Position numbers and translations under genes: made by a program
Shown here: positions 1-9,142 of the stretch, one piece after another
Layout: each line of letters starts with the position of its first letter
How positions within the stretch are numbered: the stretch's first letter is position 1
DNA from: Ohtaekwangia sp036786105
Lineage (GTDB): Bacteria; Bacteroidota; Bacteroidia; Cytophagales; Cyclobacteriaceae
Reading direction: 5' to 3'
Assembly: GCF_036786105.1 (NCBI RefSeq)
Contig: NZ_DAIQRQ010000006.1
Coordinates: 62,001 to 126,000 of the forward strand
Length of the DNA: 64,000 nt
Notes under the pieces: model-generated
The model's database searches: none
What the model saw: the letters and a program-made list of their open reading frames with translations, nothing else
Told to the model about the DNA's origin: nothing

Positions 1-2208
1 CAGCATTTTCAGGTATTGATCCTTCACCGCATTCCAGTTTACACCGTGCATATTCGGATCGTAGAAGTAATCGCGCTCCAGTCTCCATGCATCAGTAAGA
101 ATCTGCTTCCACTCTTCACGTGGATTTACCAGCAATTGCATCTCATCCGTGCGTAACTTCTTATCGGCCTTTTGATTTTCCTCCACCTTTACAATATAGA
201 ACCCGTTGTCTTTGCGGACTAATATCTTCTTGCCATCGGCTGACACTTCAAAACCATCAGCGTTGTCGATGATCGTTTTTGTTTCGCGCTTTTCGAGATC
301 AAAATATTTTACAGGACGGGTCTTTCCATCAGAGCCTGTGTTTGGGAACTGCTGATATAGTAGTTTACCTTTCACCGTTTGCAGGTTGCCATAATTACCC
401 GGATCGATCGGCAGCATTACTAGACGTGTTTCCAAACCATCGAGGTCTATTTCTACCGGCTTTATTTTTTCTTCCTTCTTCTCATCTTTCTTATCGTCTG
501 ACTTCTCATCGCCATCTTTCTTTTTCTTGTCAGATGATTTTGCATCTTCCTTCTTCTCTTCTTTCACATTTACCGCATCATTCTTAGGCGCCAGTACCGA
601 AGGCGTACTCTTCTTTAATGATATCGCTGCAATCTTGGTAGTATTCGGGTATATAAACGTGTTATCAATGTCGCTATAAGATGGCTGAAAGTATTGATTG
701 GTGAGCAGGAACAAATGTTTTCCTTCTGCATCAAACACCGGATCGAGGCCGCTATAGTATCCGCTGGTAACCTGCGTGAGCTTCTTCGATTGATAATCGA
801 ATATATATACCGCCTGATGTCCATTGTCGATGTCGCGGTCATAGGCCAGCCAGCGGCTGTCGGGCGACCAGCTTGCCGAGAAATTTTCGAGGCCAAAATG
901 CATCATGCGCAATCCGCGGTCTACATCCGTTGTCTGGTTGGTGGAGAGATCAAAAATTTTAATACGCATCGCTTTATCAATGAACGCAACCTTCCTGCTA
1001 TCGGGCGACCAGTATAAATTATACCGGAAGCCGGCACCATAAGCGGTGAGCTTGCGCTCGGTGCCATCGTTCTTTGTATCGCGAACCGTCAATTCGTATT
1101 CACCGGAACGATCGCTCCAGTACGCAATATACTTACCATCAGGCGACCAGGTCGGGTATCGCTCTGCAACGCCTGAGGACTGCGTTACATTCTTCACAAA
1201 ACCATTTTCAGCAGGCACATTAAAGACTTCACCCCGCGCTTCGATCAGTACACGATTACCATCCGGCGATATCGAGCTATGCTCTATATTTTTAGCTGCT
1301 TCAATGGTAGGTTTCAGGCTGGCGCCATCAGTCACGATTTCAATTTTTACTTCCCTGGGTTGCTTCGATGCCAGATTGTAGAGATATAGCTTGCCGCCAT
1401 TTTCAAACACGATATCCTCAGGCCCGAGTGACGGAAAGTGCACATCATAGTGTTTAAAAGTAGTGAGCTGCTGGAATGCTTTGGTAGTAACATTATACTC
1501 CCACAGGTTCATGCGATTTTCGGGGCCGCGATCGGACAGGAAATATATACTGTTTCCATGCCACATCGGGAGCTCATCGGCAGCATCTGTATTTGCGGAT
1601 ATATTTTCAGAGGCGAGCGTTTCAAAGTTAAAGAGGTGTATCTCGGCATTCCATCCTCCGCGATAGCGCTTCCATGTGCGAAACACCTGTGTGCGAAATG
1701 TTACCGCAATCTGTTTTCCATCGGGCGATATACTTCCAAACTCGGCATACGGCAGCGCGAGTTTTTCAGGTAGCCCACCCGCCAATGAGGTTTTGAAAAA
1801 TTGATTGAACCGCTCGCGTCCGCTTTCGCGCGGCGAAGCAAAGAGTATATGTTTACCTTCCGGATACCAATCCACTACGCGATCGGTCAGTCCATGATAG
1901 GTGAGCCTGTTCGGTATACCACCGAGGCTTGGTATCACGTATACATCTTCATTACCATCGTAGTTGCCGGTAAAGGCGATCTGGGTTCCATCGGGCGAGA
2001 ACTTCGGAAACGTTTCTACACCGGCAGGCGAACTGAGCCGGTAGGCAAGACCGCCAACTTTGGGCACTACCCACAGATCGTTGGCATAGGTAAATACAAT
2101 GTGCGTTTGTGAAACATCCGGAAAGCGGAGCAAGCCTGCATCGATCTGGGCCGACACAACGTGCACCAGCAGGCTGAACAACAGGGCTAATGAGCAGATT
2201 TTCTTCAT
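1..2208 (-). CDS. Tricorn-like S41 family peptidase with N-terminal beta-propeller (3' end beyond window)
   Basis: The reading frame is open from an ATG at 2208 to the left edge of the window (736 codons), so the C-terminus is missing. Residues 1-21 form a Sec signal peptide (MKKICSLALLFSLLVHVVSAQ). Repeated SPDG motifs and phrases such as GGIPNRLTYH and WSPDGKYIAYWSD mark the PD40-type propellers of tricorn protease. Residues of about 546-583 are a Lys/Glu/Asp-rich linker. The last residues (DAWRLERDYFYDPNMHG) match the entry into the tricorn core before the S41 protease domain. Catalytic Ser, Asp and His would lie outside the window. The family are large periplasmic or exported peptidases that degrade peptides. 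The family call is firm; substrate is unknown. Confidence 0.9.
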   Translation of the reverse strand, partial: MKKICSLALLFSLLVHVVSAQIDAGLLRFPDVSQTHIVFTYANDLWVVPKVGGLAYRLSSPAGVETFPKFSPDGTQIAFTGNYDGNEDVYVIPSLGGIPNRLTYHGLTDRVVDWYPEGKHILFASPRESGRERFNQFFKTSLAGGLPEKLALPYAEFGSISPDGKQIAVTFRTQVFRTWKRYRGGWNAEIHLFNFETLASENISANTDAADELPMWHGNSIYFLSDRGPENRMNLWEYNVTTKAFQQLTTFKHYDVHFPSLGPEDIVFENGGKLYLYNLASKQPREVKIEIVTDGASLKPTIEAAKNIEHSSISPDGNRVLIEARGEVFNVPAENGFVKNVTQSSGVAERYPTWSPDGKYIAYWSDRSGEYELTVRDTKNDGTERKLTAYGAGFRYNLYWSPDSRKVAFIDKAMRIKIFDLSTNQTTDVDRGLRMMHFGLENFSASWSPDSRWLAYDRDIDNGHQAVYIFDYQSKKLTQVTSGYYSGLDPVFDAEGKHLFLLTNQYFQPSYSDIDNTFIYPNTTKIAAISLKKSTPSVLAPKNDAVNVKEEKKEDAKSSDKKKKDGDEKSDDKKDEKKEEKIKPVEIDLDGLETRLVMLPIDPGNYGNLQTVKGKLLYQQFPNTGSDGKTRPVKYFDLEKRETKTIIDNADGFEVSADGKKILVRKDNGFYIVKVEENQKADKKLRTDEMQLLVNPREEWKQILTDAWRLERDYFYDPNMHGVNWNAVKDQYLKML

Positions 2209-2418
2209 GGGTCAAAATCGGTTTTGTTTGAGTTTTACATGGGTATTTATGGATATGTTGATTCTATATAGACTTGAGATGAACGTACCTCCTTTTTTGT
2301 TTTAGAAAGACAACGTACATCCGTGGTCTGTGGTTATTATGATACTCAGGGAAATTAGTACGGAATGATGAATGTTTAAGATATTTGCAGCGGAAAGATT
2401 AAATGTGTTAAGACAAAA

Positions 2419-2793
2419 ATGAAGATTACGGCAGACAATAAACTTAAAAAACTTATTGTGGTGGGCGACCGCGTACTGATCAAGCCCACACAACAATCTG
2501 ATAAAACCGCCAGCGGGCTATACCTTCCGCCGGGGGTTCAGGAGAAGGAAAAAATTCAGAGTGGCTACGTTATCAAAGTTGGTCCAGGCTATCCGTTGCC
2601 TTTGCCGGCCGATGAAGATGAAGTGTGGAAAGGCAAAGAAGAGCAGGTAAAATATTTGCCGTTGCAGGCGCAGGAAGGCGACCTTGCTATCTTTTTGCAG
2701 AAGGGTGCTATAGAAGTGATGTATGAAGATGAGAAGTATTTCATTGTGCCACAGGCTTCTATTCTGATGCTGGAACGCGAAGAGGATTTATAG
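2419..2793 (+). CDS. GroES-like co-chaperone, orphan (no groL beside it)
   Basis: This 124-residue protein has the GroES fold pattern: a VGDRVLIKP strand near the start, a mobile-loop-like segment (TASGLYLPPG), then GYVIKVGPG and a C-terminal strand containing YFIVPQASILML. Canonical GroES is about 95 residues. The extra length comes mainly from a charged, Glu/Lys-rich insertion at about residues 63-80 in the roof region. No GroEL gene is adjacent, and the next gene is an unrelated Uma2-family protein. Second GroES-like proteins of this length occur in Cytophagales as far as I recall. It may modulate the chaperonin for a subset of substrates, but that is inference. Confidence 0.8.
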   Translation: MKITADNKLKKLIVVGDRVLIKPTQQSDKTASGLYLPPGVQEKEKIQSGYVIKVGPGYPLPLPADEDEVWKGKEEQVKYLPLQAQEGDLAIFLQKGAIEVMYEDEKYFIVPQASILMLEREEDL

Positions 2794-2815
2794 CAGGCGT
2801 TTTGTATTTTTGATC

Positions 2816-3394
2816 ATGGACATGTTGACGCTGAGAATTCCTGAACAAGATCAGTTCACTGATGATGAACTGTACAGGTTCTGTGCGGCCAATAAAGACC
2901 TTCGCATAGAACGTGATAGTAAAGGACAACTGATCATTATATCTCCCGTTGGAAGCAAATCAAGTAATCTGAATTTGAAGTTAAGTGGATTATTTTGGGT
3001 ATGGAATGATGCACAATCGCACCTGGGTTATGGCTTCGATTCTTCGGCCGGTTTTATATTGCCCGACAAATCGATGCGCTCGCCCGATATAGCGTGGATC
3101 GAAAAGGCACGCTGGGATAATCTCACAACCGAGCAACAGGAAAAATTTGCACCGCTATGCCCTGACTTTGTTATTGAGCTGCGGTCCAAATCCGATTCAC
3201 TCATGGTACTGAAAGACAAAATGCAGCAATGGATCAAGAACGGTTGTCGTTTGGCGTGGCTCATTGATCCGATTGAACAGAAAGCCTATATCTACCAAAG
3301 CGATACCATCTATGAAGTGCCCAACTTCGATGCCGTACTCTCTGGAGAAACTATACTTCCCGGCTTTGAACTTGACCTGTCCAGATTAAAATAA
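2816..3394 (+). CDS. Uma2-family (DUF820) putative restriction-endonuclease-fold protein
   Basis: This is a 192-residue protein of the Uma2/DUF820 family, whose members have a PD-(D/E)XK nuclease fold. Visible family signatures are LRIERDSKGQLIIISPVG near the N-terminus, SPDIAWI in the middle, CPDFVIELRSKSD (the acidic and E-x-R/K active-site strand), and NGCRLAWLIDP followed by AYIY. A TTG lies six bases upstream in frame, but the ATG at 2816 is the more likely start. The family is expanded in cyanobacteria and some Bacteroidota and its biological role is unsettled. A second member lies at 50739-51269. The gene follows the GroES-like gene by 22 bases and may be cotranscribed. Confidence 0.82.
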   Translation: MDMLTLRIPEQDQFTDDELYRFCAANKDLRIERDSKGQLIIISPVGSKSSNLNLKLSGLFWVWNDAQSHLGYGFDSSAGFILPDKSMRSPDIAWIEKARWDNLTTEQQEKFAPLCPDFVIELRSKSDSLMVLKDKMQQWIKNGCRLAWLIDPIEQKAYIYQSDTIYEVPNFDAVLSGETILPGFELDLSRLK

Positions 3395-3444
3395 ATTTCA
3401 GGCATAATTTTTCAACACCTATATTTTACAATCATTATCAGAAC

Positions 3445-3651
3445 ATGGCAGGTCTTTCATTTGATGTATTACGAACCGGCAAAAAATACCGACTGATCAA
3501 TTTTGGTGAGCAACACGAATTTATCATCGAAAGTGTGCTGGCCAATGGCGATTTCAAGGTAAAAGACCTGCTTACACTGGAGCGCTATCACCTGAAAGAG
3601 CTGATCCGCTACGGGCAAGGCAAAGACTTTATCCTCGAAGAAATTATATAA
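3445..3651 (+). CDS. Small conserved-looking hypothetical protein
   Basis: This 68-residue ORF starts with ATG at 3445, 50 bases after the Uma2 gene. It has no signal peptide or membrane segment. The sequence is a mixture of short beta-like stretches (KKYRLINFG, HEFIIESVLANGDFKVKD) and charged turns, with a C-terminal FILEEII. I do not recognise a named family. The composition and codon use look like those of real genes here, and the ORF fills the gap between two genes on the same strand, so I treat it as real. No function is proposed. Confidence 0.6.
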   Translation: MAGLSFDVLRTGKKYRLINFGEQHEFIIESVLANGDFKVKDLLTLERYHLKELIRYGQGKDFILEEII

Positions 3652-3754
3652 TTTATATACCTGTAACCACTCGCCATCAATCAAGGCCGGACATAAAGTC
3701 TTGTATACAGGAGCAAATACTTTTCACGAACTTACAAACCTCATTAACACCTAC

Positions 3755-5218
3755 ATGCAAAAATTTATCCTGATCGTTCTCCTCCTGGCCACAGTTACGG
3801 GCTTCGCGCAGAACTCCGATATGCCGAATGATTTTCTGAACAAGGAATTTCACAAAGATCGTAGAGCCAAGCTCCGCGAAAAATTACCGTCTAATTCGGT
3901 AGCTGTATTCTTTGCCAACCCGGTGCGCAACCGCGCGAACGATGTAGACTTTGTGTATCACCAGGACCCTGACTTCTTTTACCTGACGGGCTATAAAGAA
4001 CCAGACGCTGTACTGTTTGTTTTTAAAGACATGCAAACGGCCGCGAACAAAACGCAATACAACGAGATCATTTTCGTGCAGCCACGCAACACACAAGCTG
4101 AAATGTGGACAGGCCGCAGATTGGGCGATCAGGGAGTAAAAGATCAGCTTGGCCTGGAGCAGGCTTTCAACAACACGGAGTTCAAAAAGTACAATGTAGA
4201 TTTCTCCAGGTTCGACCAGATATTGTTCTTCGATTTTGAGAATGATGTGCGCAACGATCCGCGCGATTCTTCAGACCTGTATGATCTTATCGATCAGTTT
4301 AAAATGAAGGTGCATTATCCTTCCAAAGAGAAAGGTCTTACTGTAACGCGTGAACCCGAAAAGAATAACCTGAACATGCAGGCGCTTGCCGACATCATGG
4401 ATGGCCTGCGCGGCTTCAAGACGAAAGAAGAAGTTGATATGATCCGCAAAGCCGTAAGCATTTCCTGCATGGGACAGCGTGAGGTCATGAAAGCCATGAA
4501 GCCCGGTATGTCTGAACGCGAGATACAGGGTATACATGAATTTGTGTTCAAGAAATATCAGGCGGAAGACCTCGGCTATCCTTCTATTGTCGGTGCCGGG
4601 CACAACGGATGTATACTGCACTACATTGACAACTATAAGCCCAACGTAACCAACAAGGAATTGATATTGATGGACCTCGGTGCAGAGTTCCATGGCTATA
4701 CTGCTGACATTACGCGTACGATACCGATCTCCGGTAAATTCTCTCCGGAGCAAAAGCAAATCTATGAACTGGTGTTGAAAGCCCAGGAAGAAGCGATGAA
4801 AGTATGCAAGCCGGGGGCTACGTTCCAGGATCTTACCATGGCAACGCGCATCGTAGTGAACAAAGGTTTGAAAGACCTCGGCATCATTAAAACCGAAAAC
4901 GAAAAGCATTTATATTACCCGCACGGATGCTGTCACCACATCGGATTGGATGTGCACGACCGTGGTCCTTACGACAAGCTGCAGGAAAGCATGGTAATCA
5001 CCATTGAACCAGGTATCTATATTCCGGAAAACTCCAACTGCGATAAGCGCTGGTGGGGCATTGCCGTGCGCATTGAAGATGACTACCTCATTACCAAAGA
5101 CGGTTACGAGCATTTATCCGTATCAGCACCGCGCAAAGTAGAAGACATTGAGGCATTGATGAAACAGCCGAGCGCACTCGATGATTTCGTACTGCCCGAT
5201 CTTAACACAAAGAATTAA
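3755..5218 (+). CDS. pepP: Secreted Xaa-Pro aminopeptidase (aminopeptidase P, M24B)
   Basis: The ATG at 3755 gives 487 residues starting with a signal peptide (MQKFILIVLLLATVTGFAQ). A TTG 54 bases upstream is open but would bury the signal peptide. The N-terminal aminopeptidase P domain (YLTGYKEPDAVLFVF) is followed by the pita-bread catalytic domain. The five metal ligands are visible: Asp in LMDLGAEFHG (about residue 306), Asp in ADITRT (about 317), His in CCHHIGLDVHD (about 394), Glu in TIEPGIYIP (about 418) and Glu in RIEDDYL (about 441). The enzyme removes N-terminal residues ahead of proline using two Mn ions. Export suggests a periplasmic role in nutrient peptide breakdown. A terminator follows at 5249-5278. 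Confidence 0.95.
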   Translation: MQKFILIVLLLATVTGFAQNSDMPNDFLNKEFHKDRRAKLREKLPSNSVAVFFANPVRNRANDVDFVYHQDPDFFYLTGYKEPDAVLFVFKDMQTAANKTQYNEIIFVQPRNTQAEMWTGRRLGDQGVKDQLGLEQAFNNTEFKKYNVDFSRFDQILFFDFENDVRNDPRDSSDLYDLIDQFKMKVHYPSKEKGLTVTREPEKNNLNMQALADIMDGLRGFKTKEEVDMIRKAVSISCMGQREVMKAMKPGMSEREIQGIHEFVFKKYQAEDLGYPSIVGAGHNGCILHYIDNYKPNVTNKELILMDLGAEFHGYTADITRTIPISGKFSPEQKQIYELVLKAQEEAMKVCKPGATFQDLTMATRIVVNKGLKDLGIIKTENEKHLYYPHGCCHHIGLDVHDRGPYDKLQESMVITIEPGIYIPENSNCDKRWWGIAVRIEDDYLITKDGYEHLSVSAPRKVEDIEALMKQPSALDDFVLPDLNTKN

Positions 5219-5248
5219 ACAACCCATTCGTTTCTTTCTTTGAAAACG

Positions 5249-5278
5249 GCCCGTGAGCAATCGCGGGCTTTTTATTTT
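5249..5278 (+). terminator. Intrinsic terminator after the Xaa-Pro aminopeptidase gene
   Basis: A GCCCG/CGGGC stem (5249-5253 with 5264-5268) closes a ten-base loop and is followed by a T-rich run to 5278. It lies about 30 bases past the stop of the aminopeptidase gene and before the exporter gene. Confidence 0.75.
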
Positions 5279-5384
5279 ATGATACTATGTTACCGCACGT
5301 AATAGAAAAATCAGGGAACCATTTATTGCCGAAACACCTTCTACTGCCTGGTTGCATTGCTATCTTGCAACCCATTTACACTAT

Positions 5385-6617
5385 ATGACGCGAAAACAAC
5401 ACCTGGTTGTTATACTGATTCTTGGGGCGCTTTCAACCATTAGTCCTTTTTCGATCGATATGTACCTTCCGGGGTTTCCATCCATCGCGAAGGATCTCCA
5501 TACCACGATTGACCAGGTGCAGCTTTCACTTACCAGCTACCTGATCGGTATCTCCATTGGCCAGTTACTGTACGGTCCGTTGCTTGATCGCTTCGGAAGG
5601 CGCCTTCCATTATATGCAGGATTGGGAATATATATTATTGCATCCATTGGCTGTGCCATGACGCATTCCATTCATGCGCTGATCTTTATGCGCTTTCTGC
5701 AGGCACTGGGAGGCTGTGCCGGTATGGTAGCTTCGCAGGCGCTGGTGCGTGATCTCTTCCCGATTGAAAAAACAGCGCAGGCATTCTCATCGCTTACACT
5801 CGTTATCGCAGTATCACCGCTGGTGGCTCCTACCATTGGTGGTTACGTTACAGTTGCCTTTGGCTGGCAGGTGGTGTTTGTGATTCTTACTTCTGTTATG
5901 ATCCTCATCACCATCTGTATATATTTCTTCCTGCCGGAAGGACGAAGGGCGGATGCTTCACTCTCGCTCAAGCCACAAGCCGTAATGAGCAACTTCGCTA
6001 CCGTTCTCAAACAACATCAATTTTTGATCTATGCATTTGCTGGTGGTATTGCTACTGCTGCACCGTTCGCATACATAGCCGGCTCGTCTGATGTATTCAT
6101 TAATCTCTATCATACCAGCGAACAGGAATATGGCTGGATATTTACCATTGTAGCATCGGCCATTATCGGCTCTACACAACTTAATCATATATTGTTGAAG
6201 AAATATACCAGTCAGCAGATTGTAAAAGTGACGCTGATCTCCCAAACCTTTGTAGGCGCTGTTATGGTAATTGGCACTTACTATGGATGGTACGATAAGT
6301 ATGGATTGGTGGCCATCATGTTTGTATTTTTAATTGGCCAGGGGTTAACCGGTCCGAACAGTACAGCACTCGCACTGGCACCGTTCACCAAACTTACCGG
6401 AAGTGCAGCTGCCATTCAGGGCAGTATACGCATGGGTGTTGGCGGACTTGCTTCTGCCGCAGTAAGTGCATTGCATAACAACACTGCGGTGCCCATGGTA
6501 GGCATTATGGCGCTCTGCGGCCTAAGCGGATTAATTTTACTTGGTGTTGGTAAAGGAACTGTCCGTTACAGGGCACGCAAGCGACATGTAGAAGAACGAC
6601 CTTCTGTTATGATGTAA
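5385..6617 (+). CDS. Bcr/CflA-family multidrug efflux transporter (MFS)
   Basis: Starting at the ATG at 5385, the protein has 410 residues. A further in-frame ATG at 5352 would add eleven residues unlike the family N-terminus. The N-terminal signature of Bcr/CflA 12-helix drug-proton antiporters is clear: ILGALSTISPFSIDMYLPG, then LTSYLIGISIGQLLYGPLLD and the MFS motif DRFGRRLP. Helix-loop alternation continues to about residue 392 and the C-terminus is Arg-rich. The family exports drugs such as bicyclomycin and also some amino acids, with substrates not predictable from sequence. It is convergent with the AraC-type regulator, with seven bases between the two genes. Confidence 0.9.
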   Translation: MTRKQHLVVILILGALSTISPFSIDMYLPGFPSIAKDLHTTIDQVQLSLTSYLIGISIGQLLYGPLLDRFGRRLPLYAGLGIYIIASIGCAMTHSIHALIFMRFLQALGGCAGMVASQALVRDLFPIEKTAQAFSSLTLVIAVSPLVAPTIGGYVTVAFGWQVVFVILTSVMILITICIYFFLPEGRRADASLSLKPQAVMSNFATVLKQHQFLIYAFAGGIATAAPFAYIAGSSDVFINLYHTSEQEYGWIFTIVASAIIGSTQLNHILLKKYTSQQIVKVTLISQTFVGAVMVIGTYYGWYDKYGLVAIMFVFLIGQGLTGPNSTALALAPFTKLTGSAAAIQGSIRMGVGGLASAAVSALHNNTAVPMVGIMALCGLSGLILLGVGKGTVRYRARKRHVEERPSVMM

Positions 6618-6624
6618 TTATGGA

Positions 6625-7761
6625 TTATGCCGCACGATATTCGGAAGGCGTTTTACCGGCTATCTTCTTGAAAGCTGTATTGAACGATGACTTGGAGTTA
6701 TACCCAACCTGCTCTGCTATCTCTTCCACTTTAACATGAGGCTGCTCTTTTAGCAATCGCTTCGCTTCTTCAATGCGATAAGTGGCTACCATTTCAAAGA
6801 AACTCTTTCCCAACCCATCGTTGATCACCTGCGACAGTATATGCACGGTGGTATTGAGCTGCTGCGCCAATTCGGGCAACGAGAAACCAGACTGTAAATA
6901 AGGCTTCTGATTCAGCATGATCGAATCCAGTTTCACCAGTAATTCTTTTTGCACGTTGGCTGTTACACTGGACGTTTTATACTTCTGTGGCTCCGTTAAA
7001 GTTGTATGCCGGAAGAACCCTGAATGACTGATGACGCGAAAGCTGATCATATATATCATGAGCGAAATGAATGCCGCAAATACGTGATCGCCGGTATCAT
7101 CAATATTAAAAAACTTAACGATGAACACAGCACCGGTAGCCACCATCATCTGCAAAGCACTGGCACGCAGTTTCCGCAATACAGGGTGAGACGGGCGAAG
7201 AAGTAATTCACCTTTATAGCGAAACGCTTTCACTACTTCCGTCATCCCTAAAATAAAATATACCAGCAGGCTGATGAGCGATGCTTCCGTATGATGATTG
7301 GTTACCCACAGCCAGCGCGGGTCATAGTCGATAGAAACTTCGCGCAACGGCAAGTTCGGGTGATAGGAATATATCCAGGCGTTATACTTGAAATCATCCG
7401 GCAGAATATAGAACGGTATGATCAGAAGAAAATACAAGATGGGAAAAGTATAATTCAGCCACACGATTTTGCGCGATACCGATCCCTGCACAAGGCTCTT
7501 CATCATCAGGTAAAAAGAAGGGCCGATGGCAAATGCAAATGGTTCAGAGAAATCTACCAGGAATAAGCAATCCATAATATACCCGGTATACATTAAAAAG
7601 ATTTCCAGGATACAGGCCGCCATGGATAGCAGCATGAGCCCCTGGAAAAGATTAGGCTGGTTCTTGCGATTCTCTTTCGACAAAAAGAAAAAGGAAAGAA
7701 ATATAGCCTGCACTATTCCCAGCAGGATAAAGACGGCAAACAGGTCTATTTTATACGGCAT
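6625..7761 (-). CDS. Membrane-anchored AraC-family transcriptional regulator
   Basis: This 378-residue protein has a hydrophobic N-terminal part with about seven membrane segments (for example FAVFILLGIVQAIFLSFFFL) up to about residue 245. A C-terminal AraC-type double helix-turn-helix domain begins at about residue 270. The DNA-binding signature is visible in IEEAKRLLKEQPHVKVEEIA and in VGYNSKSSFNTAFKKIAGKTPSEYRAA. This architecture, with a membrane sensor fused to AraC HTH, is common in Bacteroidota. The signal sensed and targets are unknown. The gene ends seven bases from the convergent exporter gene, so a regulatory link to it is possible but untested. Confidence 0.9.
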   Translation of the reverse strand: MPYKIDLFAVFILLGIVQAIFLSFFFLSKENRKNQPNLFQGLMLLSMAACILEIFLMYTGYIMDCLFLVDFSEPFAFAIGPSFYLMMKSLVQGSVSRKIVWLNYTFPILYFLLIIPFYILPDDFKYNAWIYSYHPNLPLREVSIDYDPRWLWVTNHHTEASLISLLVYFILGMTEVVKAFRYKGELLLRPSHPVLRKLRASALQMMVATGAVFIVKFFNIDDTGDHVFAAFISLMIYMISFRVISHSGFFRHTTLTEPQKYKTSSVTANVQKELLVKLDSIMLNQKPYLQSGFSLPELAQQLNTTVHILSQVINDGLGKSFFEMVATYRIEEAKRLLKEQPHVKVEEIAEQVGYNSKSSFNTAFKKIAGKTPSEYRAA

Positions 7762-7787
7762 GCAAGAGAATCCTATTAACTATACAA

Positions 7788-8060
7788 TCAACGCTTCACA
7801 ACAAATTCTGTAAATCCCTGCCAGGGTCCGTCCTGTACATCAACGTCTGTTACCTGAGCACGGGCCGGACCCTTTCCACACCAGGTTATAAGCTCAGACA
7901 AAGCTGCTTCGTCACCTTCTGCTTCAATGTACACCGAACCATCAGGCTGGTTTCTCACAAAACCTTTCAGGTCAAGCCTTTTCCCAACCTCCTGCGTGGT
8001 GGCTCTGAAATATACTCCTTGCACCCGGCCCGATACTACGATCGAAATATGTTTCTGCAT
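7788..8060 (-). CDS. acyP: Acylphosphatase
   Basis: At 90 residues this is the usual length for acylphosphatase. The phosphate-binding loop GRVQGVYFRA contains the catalytic Arg19, and the second catalytic residue is Asn37 in GFVRNQPDGSV. The remainder (VYIEAEGDEAAL, then FVVKR at the end) matches the ferredoxin-like fold of the family. The enzyme hydrolyses acyl phosphates such as acetyl phosphate and carbamoyl phosphate in the cytoplasm. It lies just upstream of the AraC regulator on the same strand (26-base gap), and about 116 bases downstream of nadR. Confidence 0.95.
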   Translation of the reverse strand: MQKHISIVVSGRVQGVYFRATTQEVGKRLDLKGFVRNQPDGSVYIEAEGDEAALSELITWCGKGPARAQVTDVDVQDGPWQGFTEFVVKR

Positions 8061-8176
8061 ACACTTCTCTGGAAAGAAGCTTCAAATTACGCCGGTTTTA
8101 AGAGCTCTGCAACTCACATCATCGGGTGCTGGGAAAAGATACTGGAAAAGAAAAAATGCTGATGCCTGCCCAGCAA

Positions 8177-9142
8177 TCAGGCCAGCAGCGGATCGATCGC
8201 ATCCCTGATGATCGCTTCGCGTTCTTCAAAAGAACCACGCACGAAAATATAGGGTATATTTCTCCGAACCAGTTCATACCGGAATTTTTCCAGCATCACC
8301 TCACGCTGATTGCCCAGATCGCGTAACTCATCAGCAACCCAGGGCACATCGATATCAAACAGGAAATACAGATCATAATTTATTTGTTCCTCCAGCGTGT
8401 ACAGCACATCGGGTACAGCATGCAGGTAGTGCTGTGAGTATATCTGCGTGGTGATGGCATCGGTATCGCAGAAGAGAATCTTGTTGGCTGCTTTAGTTTT
8501 CTCGCGAATACGTTCGGCATGTGCATGACCGATCGCCTCAATATCCCGTAATGTAAAGACGTTAGATGTCAACAGCTCGCGTGCTACTTCCGGAACAAAT
8601 TCGGTATGATAGTATGCCGCCATCCGTTTTGCCATGGTAGATTTACCTGTGCTCTCAGGACCATAAAAGCATACTTTCTTTACAAAGTAAGGTTTTACAA
8701 CAGCCGGTATATATTGCCAATACCGAAACGGGTGTGCACGAATAAGGGAAGCTGCCACAGGAAATTTCTTTCGATCCGGGTCAAATGATATATGCGCTAC
8801 TTCCAGGCTATCGGCAAAGTGCTCACCGTACTCTTCCGAGCTGAAAAGTATATCGATAGGAGGATATGTTTTGCGAATGAAGTTCGCCCAAATGCTTGTG
8901 CGTTCCGGCCACGGCAGTGCTTCATCGTCAAAATCATCACGCACCATGGCAGGTTTGATAGCAGGATTATTCTTGAATAACTCCGTGATCCAGGAGAAAC
9001 GCAAAGAAGCATCGATCGGATCGCGGTCTGTATAACTCATGGAAACAATCAACTCATCGCATTGTGTTGCAGCAAAGTTTATCAAGGCTATATGCCCTTC
9101 ATGGATCGGCAGAAATTTACCGATAACAAGTCCGCGTTTCAT
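8177..9142 (-). CDS. nadR: NadR-type bifunctional NMN adenylyltransferase / ribosylnicotinamide kinase
   Basis: This 321-residue protein has two domains. The N-terminal nucleotidyltransferase domain carries GKFLPIHEGH (HxGH at residues 14-17) and a later SLIRAHPFRYW segment. The C-terminal P-loop kinase domain starts near residue 158 with a Walker A motif (GPESTGKST). By family, the kinase phosphorylates nicotinamide riboside to NMN and the first domain adenylates NMN to NAD. The N-terminal DNA-binding domain of enterobacterial NadR is absent. The start codon overlaps the pnuC stop by four bases (ATGA), so uptake and phosphorylation are translationally coupled, which fits trapping of imported riboside. 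Confidence 0.92.
   Translation of the reverse strand: MKRGLVIGKFLPIHEGHIALINFAATQCDELIVSMSYTDRDPIDASLRFSWITELFKNNPAIKPAMVRDDFDDEALPWPERTSIWANFIRKTYPPIDILFSSEEYGEHFADSLEVAHISFDPDRKKFPVAASLIRAHPFRYWQYIPAVVKPYFVKKVCFYGPESTGKSTMAKRMAAYYHTEFVPEVARELLTSNVFTLRDIEAIGHAHAERIREKTKAANKILFCDTDAITTQIYSQHYLHAVPDVLYTLEEQINYDLYFLFDIDVPWVADELRDLGNQREVMLEKFRYELVRRNIPYIFVRGSFEEREAIIRDAIDPLLA

Noticed and set aside
3701..3754. TTG-initiated 18-residue extension of the aminopeptidase
   Set aside because: It would place a signal peptide inside the protein; the ATG at 3755 is better.
4271..4909. 212-codon open frame opposite the Xaa-Pro aminopeptidase gene
   Set aside because: It lies wholly antisense to conserved catalytic sequence and has no protein-like motif; it reflects codon bias of the real gene.
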